Below, piece after piece: positions 25,112-33,996 of a stretch of DNA of 64,000 bases. Both the position numbers and the translations under genes were made by a program. The stretch is from assembly GCA_018660465.1 (NCBI GenBank), contig JABJKH010000093.1, positions 1 through 64,000 of the forward strand. Direction: 5' to 3'. Each line of letters opens with the position of its first letter. The stretch's first letter is position 1. Under the pieces are notes generated by a model, which saw only the letters and a program-made list of their open reading frames with translations, was not told the DNA's origin and did no database searches. Source of the DNA: Rhodospirillaceae bacterium (GTDB taxonomy: Bacteria; Pseudomonadota; Alphaproteobacteria; Rhodospirillales; JABJKH01).

Positions 25112-26473
25112 ATGGAAGCGATCACCAGTTCTGTAAATTGGTTAAATGGCATCGTCTGGGGCGTGCCAATGCTTGTACTGATTCTGGGCGTCGGTCTGTT
25201 TCTGACGGTTGGGATGAAATTTCTGTCAATCTTGAAAATTCCGTTTGGCTTCCGGCTTTTGTGGCAAGGCCGAATTCCTGGTGGCGACGGTGAGATTAGC
25301 CCCTTCAATGCCCTGATGACGTCCCTGGCTGCGACAATAGGCACTGGAAACATCGCCGGTGTTGCGACGGCTATATTTCTTGGCGGTCCCGGCGCTATCT
25401 TCTGGATGTGGATGACGGCGCTCGTCGGCATGGCGACAAAGTTTGCCGAAGCCGTTTGCGCTGTGCACTTTCGTGAAAAAGATGAGCGCGGCAAATATGT
25501 CGGGGGACCGATGTATTACATCAAGAACGGCCTCGGCGAAAAGTGGAATTGGCTTGCAGTCTGCTTTGCCCTGTTCGCCGGTATCGCCGGCTTTGGTATC
25601 GGTAATATGGTGCAGGCGAACTCCATCGCGAATGCGCTGAATACGACTTTCGCAATTCCTGAATGGTTGACCGGTATTGCCCTTGTCGTCCTGGTTGGCG
25701 CCGTGCTGTTGGGCGGCATTGGGCGTATTGCCACGGTGGCAGGCAAGCTCGTGCCGATCATGGCTATCGCCTATATGGGGGCCGGGACCTTGGTTCTACT
25801 GCTTAATGCCTCCGCCATTCCCAACGCCTTTGCTTTAATCTTCACGCATGCCTTCACGCCTACCGCGGCAACCGGCGGCTTTGCAGGTGCTGCGGTTTGG
25901 GCGGCCATTCGCTTTGGCGTCGCGCGCGGCGTGTTTTCCAACGAAGCCGGCCTTGGCTCGGCCCCGATCGCCCATGCCGCGGCCCAGACCAAAGGTCCTG
26001 TCAGCCAAGGCTTAGTTGCCATGTTGGGAACCTTTATCGACACACTGATCGTATGCTCCTTCACCGCTCTGGCGATTCTCTGCACGGGTGCATGGACCAG
26101 CGGCGAGACAGGTGCAGCCCTCACCGCCAAGGCGTTTGATTTAGCCTTGCCTGGTGTCGGTGGCTATGTGATCGCTGTGGCTTTGACGGTATTTGCTTTC
26201 ACGACAATTCTCGGCTGGAGCTACTATTGTGAGCGTTCGCTGCAATACCTGTTCGGCGTCAAGATCATCACGCCTTTCCGCGTCGTATGGTCTTTAGCAG
26301 CCCTTGTCGGCGCCACCCTAAAGCTCGGGTTCGTGTGGTTACTGGCCGATACGCTCAATGCATTGATGGCAATTCCAAACCTAATTGCGTTGGCCCTGCT
26401 CAGCCCGATCGTGTTCAAGATCACAAAGGAGTTCTTTGACACAAAGGGAAAATCAGAAAACAACCCGTTCTAA
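25112..26473 (+). CDS. Sodium:alanine (AGCS family) symporter
   Basis: A 453-residue inner-membrane carrier with about 11 hydrophobic segments. AGCS proteins import alanine or glycine with sodium or protons. Seen: the family signatures GGDGEISPFNALMTSLAATIGTGNIAG (read as a block), GPGAIFWMW, KFAEAVCAVHFRE, GGPMYYI and FSNEAGLGSAPIAHAAAQT. Length matches the family. TTAGGGGGAG precedes the ATG. The substrate among small neutral amino acids cannot be decided from sequence. It stands between a terminator and a periplasmic binding protein gene on the same strand. Confidence 0.93.
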   Translation: MEAITSSVNWLNGIVWGVPMLVLILGVGLFLTVGMKFLSILKIPFGFRLLWQGRIPGGDGEISPFNALMTSLAATIGTGNIAGVATAIFLGGPGAIFWMWMTALVGMATKFAEAVCAVHFREKDERGKYVGGPMYYIKNGLGEKWNWLAVCFALFAGIAGFGIGNMVQANSIANALNTTFAIPEWLTGIALVVLVGAVLLGGIGRIATVAGKLVPIMAIAYMGAGTLVLLLNASAIPNAFALIFTHAFTPTAATGGFAGAAVWAAIRFGVARGVFSNEAGLGSAPIAHAAAQTKGPVSQGLVAMLGTFIDTLIVCSFTALAILCTGAWTSGETGAALTAKAFDLALPGVGGYVIAVALTVFAFTTILGWSYYCERSLQYLFGVKIITPFRVVWSLAALVGATLKLGFVWLLADTLNALMAIPNLIALALLSPIVFKITKEFFDTKGKSENNPF

Positions 26474-26694
26474 TCTGATTGGGTTTGTAGAGAGAGGAAG
26501 CAATTCTATCTTTTGCACGAGGACGGTAACATTGATCTCCCTGGGATTGATGTGCTGGCTTGTCGGCAAAGCACGCCCTCAGTGCAGGAGTCTTTGTTGA
26601 TACAACGGCTTCAAGTCGCCAAAATTAGGCATTACGATAGCGATGGCGGTAACACATGTTACTCTCTGACGGTAAAAGCAAAGGAAATAGCATC

Positions 26695-27411
26695 ATGGCG
26701 ATCCGAATGTTGTTGTTATTCCTGCTGACCCTATTCACAGCGGATTCGGTCAATGCCCAGGGGAGGCAACTAACATTCGTTTTTCCTCAGGAAAAGAACG
26801 CTTTCCACGATGCCGCCGCCGAGATTATCCGCCAGGCCTATGCGACTCTCAATGTCACTGTCGTATATAAGACCTATCCGGCGGAACGAGCGCTTCAGAT
26901 GTCCAACAAAGGCCTTTCGGACGGCGAATTGGTTCGGATTAAAGACATAGAAACAAAGTATCCCAATCTAATTCGTATACCCGTCAGCCATGTCACCGCT
27001 GAACAAATGGCTTTCGGCAAAGACGCGTCGGTAAAGATCGATGGATGGAAAAGCCTCAAGCCATACAGACTCGTTTTTCACAGGGGCTATAAAGTTGCTG
27101 AGCAAAACACCGTCGGGATGAATCGCCATCTTACAGGCACCGACATTATTGCTTTCAAAATGGTTGATAAGGGGCGGATGGACATCGTTATTGCCAATCG
27201 GTTTACCGGCGCAAAGGTTATCCAGGATCAGGGTCTGAAGCACATTGTTATGCTCACACCGCCCCTACAACGGAATCCATTGTACCATTATGTCCATTCA
27301 CGGCATCGCGATCTCGTCGACGATGTCACGCGGGTCCTAAAATCCATGCAGTCGCAGGGGGATTTTTCGAAAATCTTGAAACAGTTTGGCATTACTTCAA
27401 AAGGTCATTAG
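26695..27411 (+). CDS. Periplasmic solute-binding-like protein
   Basis: A 238-residue protein with a signal peptide (MAIRMLLLFLLTLFTADSVNA) and a mature part resembling family 3 solute-binding proteins. Seen: FVFPQEKNAFHDAAAEIIRQAY, YPAERALQMSNKGLSDGEL, and a late GRMDIVIANRFTG segment typical of the second lobe. No ABC permease or ATPase lies nearby, so it may feed a sensor or be an orphan of the type often found in motile alphaproteobacteria. AAGGA lies about ten bases before ATG 26695; an earlier in-frame ATG would add a hydrophilic extension before the signal and is rejected. A GTAAC-ACAT-GTTAC palindrome sits 33 bases upstream. Confidence 0.75.
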   Translation: MAIRMLLLFLLTLFTADSVNAQGRQLTFVFPQEKNAFHDAAAEIIRQAYATLNVTVVYKTYPAERALQMSNKGLSDGELVRIKDIETKYPNLIRIPVSHVTAEQMAFGKDASVKIDGWKSLKPYRLVFHRGYKVAEQNTVGMNRHLTGTDIIAFKMVDKGRMDIVIANRFTGAKVIQDQGLKHIVMLTPPLQRNPLYHYVHSRHRDLVDDVTRVLKSMQSQGDFSKILKQFGITSKGH

Positions 27412-27486
27412 GCGCGGCTTAATTTTAAATTCCTGCCTATAAGCAGACATAATTTTTAGACTCAATAACAAAAAGTTATGCGAGCC

Positions 27487-27864
27487 CTACGCCACCGCAA
27501 TCAACGCAGCCGCAACTCGGCGTTCTTCGCTTAGGAGCACATTGAAGGTCCGGCATGCAGCCCCTGTGTCCATCCATTCCATGCTAATCCCAGCGGCGCG
27601 AAGTTCCTCTCGTAGCACCTTGGGCGGCATTAGGAACTTTGGGCCGCAGCCGATCAAGAGGATATCAACCGAAGGGTCCGCTGAGACAATTGGCTCGAGA
27701 GCGTCTATAGAGATTTCGTCGACTGTGGTGACCGGCCAGGGAACTGTGGTCTCAGTAAACACCAAGACTCCGCTTTCAAAGACTTCACCGGCAATTCGAA
27801 ACCGACCATCGCCATAACCGTTAATAAGCTGACGGCCTTCGGGAACCAGTGGCGTGATGTCCAG
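27487..27864 (-). CDS. Mth938-like domain protein (NDUFAF3 homologue) with a probable CTG start
   Basis: A small soluble protein of the Mth938/DUF498 family, which includes mitochondrial NDUFAF3, a complex I assembly factor. Seen: PLVPEGRQLINGYGDGRFRI, DILLIGCGPKF and a helical C-terminus ending AACRTFNVLLSEERRVAAAL. The conserved N-terminal residues DITPLVPEG are encoded in frame directly upstream of the first ordinary start codon (TTG at 27765). Between them and the secF stop there is no ATG, GTG or TTG; CTG at 27864 is the likely start, 15 bases after secF, probably by translational coupling. Lying downstream of secF is common in alphaproteobacteria. The product would be 125 residues. Confidence 0.78.
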   Translation of the reverse strand: MDITPLVPEGRQLINGYGDGRFRIAGEVFESGVLVFTETTVPWPVTTVDEISIDALEPIVSADPSVDILLIGCGPKFLMPPKVLREELRAAGISMEWMDTGAACRTFNVLLSEERRVAAALIAVA

Positions 27865-27879
27865 TCCTGAGATGGCTCT

Positions 27880-28818
27880 CTACGACGTTTGTTCCGTCGC
27901 CTCTACCTGAGTTTGAGATGCGCCGGTGCCGCGGTTGACGTTGAGATACAGCAACAATGGCACGGCCAAGCAAATCGACGAATACGTTCCGATCAGCACG
28001 CCCCAAATCATGGCAAAGCTGAAGTCTCGGATGACTTCGCCACCTAAGAAATAAAGTGCGAATAAGGCCAGCAACGTCGTCACGCTGGTAATAACTGTGC
28101 GCGACAGGGTCTCGTTAATGCTGCGGTTGAGCAAATCCGTGAATGGCAGAGATTTATACTTCCGAAGGTTCTCGCGCACCCGGTCATAGACAACGACCGT
28201 GTCATTGATCGAGTAACCCGCAATCGTCAGGACAGCAGCCACCGTTGAAAGGTTGAACTCAAACTGGAACAGCGCAAACAGCCCGATTGTCGAAATCACA
28301 TCGTGACTAAGCGCGATAATAGCACCAATGCCGAACTGCCATTCAAATCGGAACCAAATATAAATCATGATCGCGACGATGGCGAACAACACCGCCTGCA
28401 CCCCGGACCAGAACAGCTCGTCACTGATTTTAGGGCCGACAGTTTCGGTCCGTCTGTAATCCACATTTGCCCCAAGGGCCAATTTAACTTTTTGAACAGC
28501 GGGGTCTTGCGCTTGATCACCGCCCGGTTGGCGCTGCACGCGGATGAGCACCGTATCAACTGCGCCGAATTCCTGGAGTTCAACCGCCCCCAGACCCAAG
28601 CCTGATAAGGTCTCGCGCATGGCACCGATGTTGGCGGGACCTTGGGTCTTCACCTCAATCATAATACCGCCCTTAAAATCGATGCCGTAATTCAGGCTTT
28701 TGCCTAAGAACAGAAAAATCGATGCGATGATAATCACCGCCGAAGCAATAAAGAACATTTTCCGCTTTGGGATGAACTGAAGGCTGATCCCTACGGGAAT
28801 GAGATGAAGTCCAGACAT
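27880..28818 (-). CDS. secF: Protein translocase subunit SecF
   Basis: A 312-residue inner-membrane protein of the SecDF complex, an RND-type proton-driven machine that helps pull proteins through SecYEG. Seen: TM1, the periplasmic domain opening NYGIDFKGGIMIEV, and the C-terminal five-helix bundle with the conserved motifs GYSINDTVVVYDRVREN and NRSINETLSRTVITS. It starts one base after the secD stop, so the two are translationally coupled. The Mth938-like gene follows 15 bases later. Confidence 0.97.
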   Translation of the reverse strand: MSGLHLIPVGISLQFIPKRKMFFIASAVIIIASIFLFLGKSLNYGIDFKGGIMIEVKTQGPANIGAMRETLSGLGLGAVELQEFGAVDTVLIRVQRQPGGDQAQDPAVQKVKLALGANVDYRRTETVGPKISDELFWSGVQAVLFAIVAIMIYIWFRFEWQFGIGAIIALSHDVISTIGLFALFQFEFNLSTVAAVLTIAGYSINDTVVVYDRVRENLRKYKSLPFTDLLNRSINETLSRTVITSVTTLLALFALYFLGGEVIRDFSFAMIWGVLIGTYSSICLAVPLLLYLNVNRGTGASQTQVEATEQTS

Positions 28819-28819
28819 C

Positions 28820-30388
28820 CTAAATCTCCAACTTCGTAGGCTTGTTGCGCCGGAGCCACGTCACCACCATCAAACGGGTCAGCATGATCGCGGTAAACAT
28901 AGACGTCACAATACCAATCGCCAGCGTAACGGCGAACCCACGGATTGGCCCGGAACCAAATTGATACAGCAGCACGGCCGCAATCAAGGTCGTCACGTTG
29001 GCATCAATGATCGTGGTAATCGCCCGGGAATATCCGGCATCGACGGCGGAGATTGGTGTCCGCCCGACGGCGACTTCCTCACGGATACGTTCAAATATCA
29101 GCACATTCGCATCGACGGCCATGCCAATGGTCAGCACGACCCCGGCAATGCCCGGCAGGGTCAATGTTGCTTGTAAGACGGAGAGTGCGGCGCCAATCAG
29201 AATGATGTTCATCATCAAGGCAACGTCCGCCATGCCGCCAAACTTGCCATAACTGATGACCATAAAGACGATTACCGCGATCAAACCGACGATAGCGGCG
29301 ATCTTACCAGCAGCAATTGAGTCTGCCCCCATTCCAGGGCCAACGGTTCGTTCTTCCAAGAACGTCAAGGGCGCCGGCAGTGCACCAGCACGTAACAGCA
29401 GCGAAAGGTCTTGGGTCTCTTGAACCGTGAAGCGACCTGATATCTGGCCACTACCGCCTAAAATCGGCTCGCGAATGACAGGTGCGGTAATGACCTTACC
29501 ATCCAAAATAATGGCAAAAGGCACACCGACATTTTTTGTCGTGACATCACCAAATTTGCGGGCACCCCGGGTATCAAACCGGAAAGAAACCACGGCCTCG
29601 TTGGTGCGCGAATCAAACGAGGGCTGCGCATCAATCAGGCTTTCACCACTGACCATCACCCGCTTTTGGACCAAATATGTGACGGGGCTGCCGTCTTGAT
29701 ATTTATCTTGAGCATCCGGCACCCGCATCGACCCCGGCGGCACCCGTCCCGGTGCCAGCTGACGGTTATCCACCAAATGGAACGTCATCTTCGCGGTCTT
29801 ACCGATGATGGTTTTTAAACGTTCAGGATCATCTATGCCCGGCACCTGCACCAAAATCCGTTCATCACCTTGGCGAATGATGGTCGGTTCGCGCACGCCG
29901 AGCGCATCAATTCGTTTCCGCAAGACTTCAACAGATTGCTCAACCGCACCGACTTTTTGTTCTTTCAGGGCCTTATCGCTAAACGCCATGGTGATGTTAT
30001 TGCCGCTATTCTCTATGTCCATGCCCGCCTGGTCGGCCGTAAATAAGGAGACCGCTTGATCAACTTTCGCCGGGTCCTTGATCGTCACGCGAACGTTCGT
30101 GCCATTGATTCCCAAACCGGAATAGCGAATTTTTGCTTTTCGGAGGGTCACGCGGACATCATCACGAACCGATTCGGCGCGTTCCCGAATGACCGTACCC
30201 ACGCCGACCTCAATCAACAGGTGTACACCACCCTGCAAATCGAGCCCTAAGCTGATCTGCTTATGAGGCAGATAATCAGGCAAGCCTTCGGCAGCCTCTT
30301 TGCTTAGGAAATTTGGCACAAGAAACGTCAGCCCGAGCAAACACACGCCCAGGACCATCGCAATCTTCCATTTTGCAAAATAAATCAT
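28820..30388 (-). CDS. secD: Protein translocase subunit SecD
   Basis: A 522-residue partner of SecF. Seen: an N-terminal membrane helix, LGLDLQGGVHLLIEV, the large periplasmic P1 domain with RIDALGVREPTIIRQG and ILVQVPGIDDPERLK, and the C-terminal six-helix region containing GMAVDANVLIFERIREE and TTIIDANVTTLIAA. The aspartates in these helices are those used for proton flow in the family. It is the middle gene of yajC-secD-secF, 14 bases after yajC. Confidence 0.97.
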   Translation of the reverse strand: MIYFAKWKIAMVLGVCLLGLTFLVPNFLSKEAAEGLPDYLPHKQISLGLDLQGGVHLLIEVGVGTVIRERAESVRDDVRVTLRKAKIRYSGLGINGTNVRVTIKDPAKVDQAVSLFTADQAGMDIENSGNNITMAFSDKALKEQKVGAVEQSVEVLRKRIDALGVREPTIIRQGDERILVQVPGIDDPERLKTIIGKTAKMTFHLVDNRQLAPGRVPPGSMRVPDAQDKYQDGSPVTYLVQKRVMVSGESLIDAQPSFDSRTNEAVVSFRFDTRGARKFGDVTTKNVGVPFAIILDGKVITAPVIREPILGGSGQISGRFTVQETQDLSLLLRAGALPAPLTFLEERTVGPGMGADSIAAGKIAAIVGLIAVIVFMVISYGKFGGMADVALMMNIILIGAALSVLQATLTLPGIAGVVLTIGMAVDANVLIFERIREEVAVGRTPISAVDAGYSRAITTIIDANVTTLIAAVLLYQFGSGPIRGFAVTLAIGIVTSMFTAIMLTRLMVVTWLRRNKPTKLEI

Positions 30389-30402
30389 GGCTGCCGACTA
30401 AA

Positions 30403-30804
30403 CTATTTCCGGCTTCCGCCAAAAATACCGCCTAGCATGCCGCCCTTTTTCTGAGAGTCGTCATTGCTGGCTGTCGGTGCGGCCTGAGACGGATCAATCT
30501 TGGCAATCACTTGCGCCAAAAGTGCCCGTTGAACGCGGACCTTGACGCCGTCAGCGATTTCCACGGTGATCTCATGATCATCTATCACCTTGGTCACAGT
30601 CCCCATGATACCACCACCCATGATGACCCGGTCACCCCGGCGCACCTGGCTCAACATGGCCCGGTGTTCTTTTTGTTTCTTTTGTTGCGGGCGGATCAAT
30701 AGAAAATAGAAAACCGCAAAGATCAGGATAATCGGCAGGAAGCTCTCTAGGCCTCCACCACCGGAACCACCAGCAGCCTGCGCGTATGCGGGAGATACGA
30801 ACAT
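30403..30804 (-). CDS. yajC: Preprotein translocase accessory subunit YajC
   Basis: A 133-residue membrane protein that associates with SecDF and YidC. Seen: a short hydrophobic head (MFVSPAYAQAAG), a glycine run, one membrane helix LPIILIFAVFYFLLIRPQQK with the family hallmark RPQQKK, and the cytoplasmic KOW-like domain RRGDRVIMGGGIMGTVTKV. AAGGAG lies six bases before the chosen ATG at 30804; a longer in-frame start at 30897 has no ribosome site. It is the first gene of the Sec auxiliary operon, divergent from the DUF815 ATPase gene across 139 bases. Confidence 0.94.
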   Translation of the reverse strand: MFVSPAYAQAAGGSGGGGLESFLPIILIFAVFYFLLIRPQQKKQKEHRAMLSQVRRGDRVIMGGGIMGTVTKVIDDHEITVEIADGVKVRVQRALLAQVIAKIDPSQAAPTASNDDSQKKGGMLGGIFGGSRK

Positions 30805-30943
30805 CTCAAACTCCTTAAAACAGTAAATTGGTAAAGCTCGACGGACTATACCCCTGGGGCTCTGACTTGCAACCAGTAACTTAGTGCCATTGATCACCGG
30901 ATTGGGTTGACCTGACCCATGTCAGTAGATACGTTCCCCCGCC

Positions 30944-31798
30944 ATGACAGATGACCAATTATATCCGCTGCTTCAACGGATTGCGGACAGCCTGGAGCGC
31001 TTGGCCCCGGCCCCCGCAGAGAAGCCTGATCTGACAGCCTCTGATGCCTATGTTTGGCATAAGGAGACCGAATGGCTGGAAGTCGTCCCCGAAGTCAATC
31101 GGATTGAGTTAGAATTGCTGCAAGGCATCGAAAAACAACGCGACACCTTGATGGAGAACACCCGTCGTTTTACCAACGGATTGCCCGCCAATAACGCACT
31201 TTTATGGGGCGCCCGTGGTACTGGCAAAAGTTCCGTGGTTAAAGCCATTCACGCCAAGATCAACGAAGATAAGCCCGGTGCATTGGCATTGGTTGAGATT
31301 CACCGCGAAGACATCACCTCATTGCCGAAGTTGCTGCATATCCTGCGCGATTCGGACCGGTTTTTTGTTCTGTTTTGCGATGACCTTTCATTCGATGGCG
31401 GTGAAACCGAATACAAGTCTCTGAAGGCTGTGCTTGAGGGTGGAATTGAAGGACGGCCAGAGAACGTCATTTTCTACGCGACTTCCAACCGCCGCCACCT
31501 AATGCCTCGCGACATGATGGAAAATGAACGTGGTACGGCGATTAATCCGTCTGAAGCGGTAGAAGAAAAAGTCTCCCTATCGGATCGCTTTGGACTGTGG
31601 CTTGGTTTTCACAACCACAACCAAGATACATATTTCGCCATTATCGAAAAGTACGCTGAATTTTATGGTCTGGATGTTCCCCAACAAGAACTGCGCGCCC
31701 AGGCCGTCGAATGGGCGATGACCCGAGGCTCACGTTCAGGCCGGGTTGCATGGCAGTTCATTCAGGACTTAGCTGGAAAAATGGGTAAGCGGCTTTAA
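30944..31798 (+). CDS. DUF815-family AAA-like ATP-binding protein
   Basis: A 284-residue P-loop protein of the DUF815 family, common in alphaproteobacteria and of unknown function. Seen: a helical N-terminal arm, Walker A in LWGARGTGKSSVVKAI, Walker B in FVLFCDDLSF, a sensor-1-like NVIFYATSNRRHLMPRDM, and a C-terminal helical lid with the arginine-rich RGSRSGRVAWQF. It has no signal or membrane segment. No good ribosome site precedes the ATG. Its stop overlaps that of the convergent TPR-glycosyltransferase by 4 bases. Confidence 0.88.
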   Translation: MTDDQLYPLLQRIADSLERLAPAPAEKPDLTASDAYVWHKETEWLEVVPEVNRIELELLQGIEKQRDTLMENTRRFTNGLPANNALLWGARGTGKSSVVKAIHAKINEDKPGALALVEIHREDITSLPKLLHILRDSDRFFVLFCDDLSFDGGETEYKSLKAVLEGGIEGRPENVIFYATSNRRHLMPRDMMENERGTAINPSEAVEEKVSLSDRFGLWLGFHNHNQDTYFAIIEKYAEFYGLDVPQQELRAQAVEWAMTRGSRSGRVAWQFIQDLAGKMGKRL

Positions 31799-33546
31799 GC
31801 TTTAGCTGCTTTACCCAACTCCTCGCCAACTGCTTCCACCACATCCCCCCAGTCTCCTGCCGACTTTTGTCGGAAAAGCCGCATACTGGGGTACCACGGA
31901 CTGTCATCCCGTCCCATCAACCAGCGCCATTCGGAAGCAAAAGCCAGCAACGTCCAGGTTTGCTTGCCCATTCCCCCGGCTAGATGCGCAACCGCTGTGT
32001 CGACTGAAATGACCAAGTCCAATTGATCGACCACGGACGCGGTGGCAGAAAAATCTTTCAGCTTTGCAGACAGGTCGATCACCTTTTCGGCCAAGTCCAG
32101 AGATTTAATTTCCTTTTGCCGGTCACCGACCTGCAGGCCGTAGAACACACACTCCGGTACATCCAACAAGGGCGTCAAAGTCTCCAACGGGATCGACCGT
32201 TGTTTGTCGTTCCGATGTGTCGCACTGCCGGCCCACACCAGTCCGACCGCAAATTTTTTGCCTGGTTTAATTTTGACGACTGGTTTCTTTGGCGCTTTCA
32301 AATAGGTAAACGCCGGGATCGTTTCCACTTCTGTTCCGAATATTCTAGGCAGACTTAACAGCGGTATTTGCGTGTCAAAGTTAGGGAACTTATCGCCTTG
32401 TCGGACGACAGTGCTTACCCCTTCTACGTCTGCCATCAGTCCCGCCACTTCCGGCTGGCACTCAACCACCACGGAGGCCCCCGCTTTAGCAACGAGGGGC
32501 GCATATCGGATAAACTGTAATGTATCGCCGACTCCTTGTTCGGCGTGGATCAGGATGGTCTTTGCGTCCAAGGGGCTGCCGTCCCATCTCGGTTTGCCGA
32601 AGTCGCGGTTTGGAGTGGTGAAATCATGCCGCTGCCAGCGCCATTCGTATTCATTCCAGCCTTCTTTAAAATGCCCTGCACGCAGGAGAACCAAGGCACA
32701 CGTCCAATGATAAATCGGATTCCGAGGAGAAATTTGCACGGCACGACGGGCCGCGGCGAGGGCCTGGTCCAAATTGCCTAAGTCGTTGAATGCAACTCCT
32801 AAATTCGAAATGGCTTCAGGGAAATTGGGATTGATCTCAAGCGCCCGACGGAAACAGGCGATGGCTTCTTGGTCCTGATTAAGCACCCTCAACGCGTTGC
32901 CCATAGCATTAAGTGCATCGATCAAATGCGGATCAACCGCCAAAGCCCTGCGCAGCCATTTGATCGCATCGTCAGGCTTATCTTCTTTGGAATATGTGAT
33001 CCCCATATGAGCCAAAGCGGGCGTGAAATTTGGGTCAATGTCCAAAGCCTGACGATAGCTGGCCATGGCATGGGGGAAGTTTTTGAGTTCCAGATAAGCG
33101 TTGCCAATATTATCGAAAAGGTAAGCCTGATCCGGTTGAAGTTTTTGCGCCTGGTGATAGTAACCGATGGCCTCTTCCTGTCGCCCCAATGCCTGAAGCG
33201 TAAGGCCAAGATTATTCAAGATCGCGACTTGTTCCGGATTAATTTTAAGGGCCCGGAGATAGAGTTCCACGGCCTCCTGGTGCCGCCGACCATCGCGCAA
33301 AATATTGGCACAATTGTAAAGCGCACCACTGTGTTTAGGATCAATCGAAAGCGCGTATTGATAGGACGCCAGGGCCGCATCGACCTTTCCCTGCTGACGT
33401 AACACAACTCCTAAATTGACGTAGCAATCTGGATTATCGGGATCGGCATCGCGTACCTGAGTAAAAGCTTTTTCGGCCTCTTCAAGGCGGCCTTCGCGGG
33501 CATAAACTATCGCGTTTTGAATTAATTCCTGTTGGTCCGCGGCCAC
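31795..33546 (-). CDS. TPR-repeat glycosyltransferase-like protein
   Basis: A 583-residue protein. Seen: about eight tetratricopeptide repeats (residues 1-290; for example NNLGLTLQALGRQEEAIGYYHQAQ), then a GT-B-fold domain resembling heptosyltransferases (GT9). Its marks are ILIHAEQGVGDTLQFIRYAPL, VGLVWAGSATHRNDKQRSIP and VISVDTAVAHLAGGMG, the nucleotide-sugar-site pattern. Such proteins glycosylate envelope or flagellar proteins or glycans in alphaproteobacteria; the acceptor is unknown. The start is GTG. The DUF4389 protein gene is 13 bases upstream on the same strand, so the two probably share a transcript. Confidence 0.88.
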   Translation of the reverse strand: MAADQQELIQNAIVYAREGRLEEAEKAFTQVRDADPDNPDCYVNLGVVLRQQGKVDAALASYQYALSIDPKHSGALYNCANILRDGRRHQEAVELYLRALKINPEQVAILNNLGLTLQALGRQEEAIGYYHQAQKLQPDQAYLFDNIGNAYLELKNFPHAMASYRQALDIDPNFTPALAHMGITYSKEDKPDDAIKWLRRALAVDPHLIDALNAMGNALRVLNQDQEAIACFRRALEINPNFPEAISNLGVAFNDLGNLDQALAAARRAVQISPRNPIYHWTCALVLLRAGHFKEGWNEYEWRWQRHDFTTPNRDFGKPRWDGSPLDAKTILIHAEQGVGDTLQFIRYAPLVAKAGASVVVECQPEVAGLMADVEGVSTVVRQGDKFPNFDTQIPLLSLPRIFGTEVETIPAFTYLKAPKKPVVKIKPGKKFAVGLVWAGSATHRNDKQRSIPLETLTPLLDVPECVFYGLQVGDRQKEIKSLDLAEKVIDLSAKLKDFSATASVVDQLDLVISVDTAVAHLAGGMGKQTWTLLAFASEWRWLMGRDDSPWYPSMRLFRQKSAGDWGDVVEAVGEELGKAAKA

Positions 33547-33559
33547 GTCTCCAAATTTC

Positions 33560-33931
33560 CTAGGCCGCTGCCTTGCGGGCTGAAGATTTAGCTGGAGATT
33601 TGGCTGTTTTACGAGTTGATTTGCGCGCGGGTTTCGCCTTTTCTCCCTTGGGCCATGCTAGGCCAAATGGGAATGGCAATTCTTCTGAATGGAAGGTCAA
33701 AAACACAATACTTTCCTTGGCGTACAGGGCCAAGCTTAAGCCTACAGATTGCAGTTGTGCATTCACTGATCCCGTTAGCAGCTTTATGAGGAACTGAACG
33801 ACCGCGATAAAAAACGTCAACGACGATACAATGTAGAATGCGAAACCATAGAAAACCATTGCGGCGAAGCGGATCCAAGTGCCGGATTCTTTGACATTCT
33901 CTGTGACATTATCTGTCGAAAACTTGTCCAT
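33560..33931 (-). CDS. DUF4389-type membrane protein
   Basis: A 123-residue protein. Seen: an amphipathic start, two adjacent hydrophobic spans (about residues 20-60) resembling the DUF4389 family (WIRFAAMVFYGFAFYIVSSLTFFIAVVQF), the family-like block LALYAKESIVFLTFHSEELPFPF, and a Lys/Ala/Arg tail like a histone H1 tail (KPARKSTRKTAKSPAKSSARKAAA read as a low-complexity block). The tail is expected in the cytoplasm and could bind nucleic acid or acidic lipid heads. GAGAGG precedes the ATG at 33931. Confidence 0.78.
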   Translation of the reverse strand: MDKFSTDNVTENVKESGTWIRFAAMVFYGFAFYIVSSLTFFIAVVQFLIKLLTGSVNAQLQSVGLSLALYAKESIVFLTFHSEELPFPFGLAWPKGEKAKPARKSTRKTAKSPAKSSARKAAA

Positions 33932-33996
33932 GCCTAAGCCTCTCCCGATTCTGAGATTCAATAAAGCATTTTACCGACGAATCCTCAAATTTTCTA

